From assembly GCF_007748115.1 (NCBI RefSeq), contig NZ_CP036289.1:3534001-3598000 (forward strand): a stretch of 64,000 nt of DNA. Direction: 5' to 3'. Of the stretch, positions 62,664 through 64,000 are shown piece after piece (position 1 is the first letter of the stretch; every line of letters starts with the position of its first letter). Origin of the DNA: Bremerella volcania (GTDB taxonomy: Bacteria > Planctomycetota > Planctomycetia > Pirellulales > Pirellulaceae). The notes under the pieces are model-generated. The model saw only the letters and a list, made by a program, of their open reading frames with translations. It did not search any database and had not been told where the DNA came from. Both the position numbers and the translations under genes were made by a program.

Positions 62664-63447
62664 CACGGCAATCGAAACGTCGGCTCGCCTGGTCATCTTC
62701 GATTGGGCCGGCACCATGATCGACTTCGGCTGTCAGGCCCCGGTCGAGGTCTTGCTGGCACTATTTGAGCAGCGCGGCGTACCAGTGAGCACCGCCCAGG
62801 CTCGCGAACCGATGGGTGCCGCCAAACGGGATCATATCGCCGCGATTCTGGCGATGCCGGAAGTGGCGGATCGCTGGGAAGCCAGGTTCGGCGCGCGGCC
62901 GGTGGAAGCGGACGTCGATGCGATCTATGCCGACTTCCTTCCGCTGCAAAAGCAGATCCTCAGTCAGCATGCCGGCGCGATCCCAGGCGCCGTGGAGGTG
63001 CTCAATCAATTGCATGAGCAGGGAATTCAGATCGGTTCCACCACAGGCTACACGCGTGAACTGATGGACGTGCTGCTGCCGTTTGCGATCAGCCAGGGGA
63101 TCACGCCCGACTATGTGCTGACCTCGGACGAAGTCGCGCAGGGGCGCCCTGCCCCGGACATGATTCAGAAGATCATGTCTCTGTCCGGCATCACCGACCC
63201 GGCCCAAGTGGTCAAAGTCGACGACACGCCGGTCGGCATCACCGCCGGCAAACGAGCCGGCTGCGTGACCGTCGCCCTGGCGGCTTCCGGAAACGAGCTA
63301 GGTTTGACGCAAGCCGAGTTTGAAACGCTTTCGCCGGAAGAGCGACACGAAAAGCTCGAGCCGATTCGCGTGATCTTCCGCGAAGCTGAAGCCGATTTCG
63401 TCATCGACACCATTGCCGATTTGCCTGCCATCCTTCCCCAGATCTAA
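62650..63447 (+). CDS. phnX: phosphonoacetaldehyde hydrolase (HAD superfamily)
   Basis: 265 residues. The HAD motif is FDWAGTMIDFG (nucleophile Asp18). The phosphonatase-specific Schiff-base Lys is in MGAAKRDHI (Lys59). STTGYTRELMDVLL is the motif-II Thr region, and KVDDTPVGITAGKRAGCVTV motif IV. It cleaves the C-P bond of phosphonoacetaldehyde to acetaldehyde and phosphate. The start overlaps the oxidase gene by 14 bases, so the two are co-translated. With the oxidase and transporter it forms a short 2-aminoethylphosphonate route that needs no PhnW transaminase. Confidence 0.92.
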   Translation: MEPTNTAIETSARLVIFDWAGTMIDFGCQAPVEVLLALFEQRGVPVSTAQAREPMGAAKRDHIAAILAMPEVADRWEARFGARPVEADVDAIYADFLPLQKQILSQHAGAIPGAVEVLNQLHEQGIQIGSTTGYTRELMDVLLPFAISQGITPDYVLTSDEVAQGRPAPDMIQKIMSLSGITDPAQVVKVDDTPVGITAGKRAGCVTVALAASGNELGLTQAEFETLSPEERHEKLEPIRVIFREAEADFVIDTIADLPAILPQI

Positions 63448-63455
63448 CGACTGCC

Positions 63456-64000
63456 ATGACTCACTTGATTCCACGGTTCGTCCTTGCTTTCGCCGTCCTC
63501 CTGACGGCTGCTTCCCACATTTGCCAGGCCCATGAAGGCCCCGATCCGTTGGCACGCTGGCGGTTTGATTCGCAGAGCATCGCCGCCGAAGGAGATGCCA
63601 CCACGCTACGTGCCCGTCGCGGCCCTGACGGGACCGTACTGGGCAAGCATCAGATCATTGGCGAAAAGTACGAAGAGGCGATCTTCCTCCCTGGCGAGAA
63701 GTCGGGCATCGTTGTGGCAGAAGATCACAACCAGGCCGCGCGCTTCTTACCGAAAGAATCACTTACCGTGTCAGCCGTAGTTTCGATCGATCGCGGGGAA
63801 AAGTGGGGCGGCCTGGTGGGGGTGATCCAGGACAACGGCTCCAGCGAAGCAGGCTGGTTGCTGGGTTACGATGAATCGACCTTCGCCTTCGCGCTGCGTG
63901 GCGAGATGGGCCCTGGCAGTCTGACGTACTTGCGGGGGACCACCAAGTACGAGCCTGGCAAACTGTATCACCTGGTTGCCGTGTACGATGGCAAGACGAT
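63456..64000 (+). CDS. secreted LamG/concanavalin-like protein (partial, runs off window)
   Basis: At least 181 residues are visible. A signal peptide (RFVLAFAVLLTAASHICQA) is followed by a LamG-like jelly-roll: LARWRFDSQSIAAEGDATTL, WGGLVGVIQDNGSSEAGWLL and LYHLVAVYDGKT. The gene starts 8 bases after phnX and is probably in the same operon. In comparable proteins a LamG domain is fused to a metallophosphoesterase or other hydrolase, but that part lies beyond the window. Confidence 0.75.
   Translation, partial: MTHLIPRFVLAFAVLLTAASHICQAHEGPDPLARWRFDSQSIAAEGDATTLRARRGPDGTVLGKHQIIGEKYEEAIFLPGEKSGIVVAEDHNQAARFLPKESLTVSAVVSIDRGEKWGGLVGVIQDNGSSEAGWLLGYDESTFAFALRGEMGPGSLTYLRGTTKYEPGKLYHLVAVYDGKT

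Noticed and set aside
61326-62717. 463-codon minus-strand frame antisense to the FAD oxidoreductase
   Set aside because: The plus-strand gene has clear FAD motifs and operon packing, while the antisense frame has none.

Overview
The window looks like a chromosomal stretch from a Planctomycetota bacterium, most likely of the Pirellulales (Blastopirellula/Bremerella/Rhodopirellula type). This rests on the gene families: WD40 kinases and WD40-caspases, an ECF sigma gene next to a Ser/Thr kinase with a TPR tail, a DUF2924 gene next to a serine recombinase, TIGR03364-type oxidoreductases and large intergenic palindromes. The taxonomic call is inference.

Layout. (1) 0-4.7 kb: an imuB-dnaE2 translesion-synthesis operon, with a possible imuA end at the window edge. 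(2) 4.8-5.1 kb: a structured ~280-bp element that recurs at 31.8-32.1 kb beside an initiator tRNA. (3) 5.6-18.4 kb: one tightly overlapped minus-strand operon of nine genes (DUF58, transglutaminase-fold protein, MoxR ATPase, DUF318-type permease, three SPFH/HflKC-like proteins, P1B-type ATPase, NicO metal exporter). Its first gene is cut by an IS3-family element. (4) 18.4-22.2 kb: that IS with a duplicated end, then a DUF2924 remnant, a serine recombinase and an HTH protein. (5) 22.3-27.1 kb: a minus-strand catabolic or detoxification cluster (quinone oxidoreductase, YtcJ amidohydrolase, ABM protein, two YcaC-like hydrolases). (6) 27.3-30.8 kb: ECF sigma factor and TPR kinase. (7) 30.9-32.2 kb: a DUF4279 gene, a 32-bp perfect palindrome, the C-terminal remnant of an integron integrase, the second structured element and tRNA-fMet. 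(8) 32.4-34.5 kb: a prenyltransferase-fold membrane protein. (9) 34.6-43.4 kb: an apparent sigma-54 stress regulon. It has small membrane and ferritin-like proteins behind -24/-12 promoters, a large hybrid histidine kinase and an NtrC-class activator. (10) 43.6-52.2 kb: Ser/Thr kinase-WD40, VWA protein and WD40-caspase. (11) 52.6-57.5 kb: an uncharacterised CPCC protein, RecQ and an XylR-like regulator. (12) 57.7-64 kb: a Gfo/Idh/MocA protein, a 57-residue protein, shikimate kinase, and a phosphonate operon (DUF5690 transporter, FAD oxidase, PhnX), with a LamG-like secreted protein running off the end.

The three systems most worth attention are the sigma-54 regulon, the SPFH/MoxR/metal-transport operon, and the decayed reverse-type integron with its duplicated tRNA-linked element.
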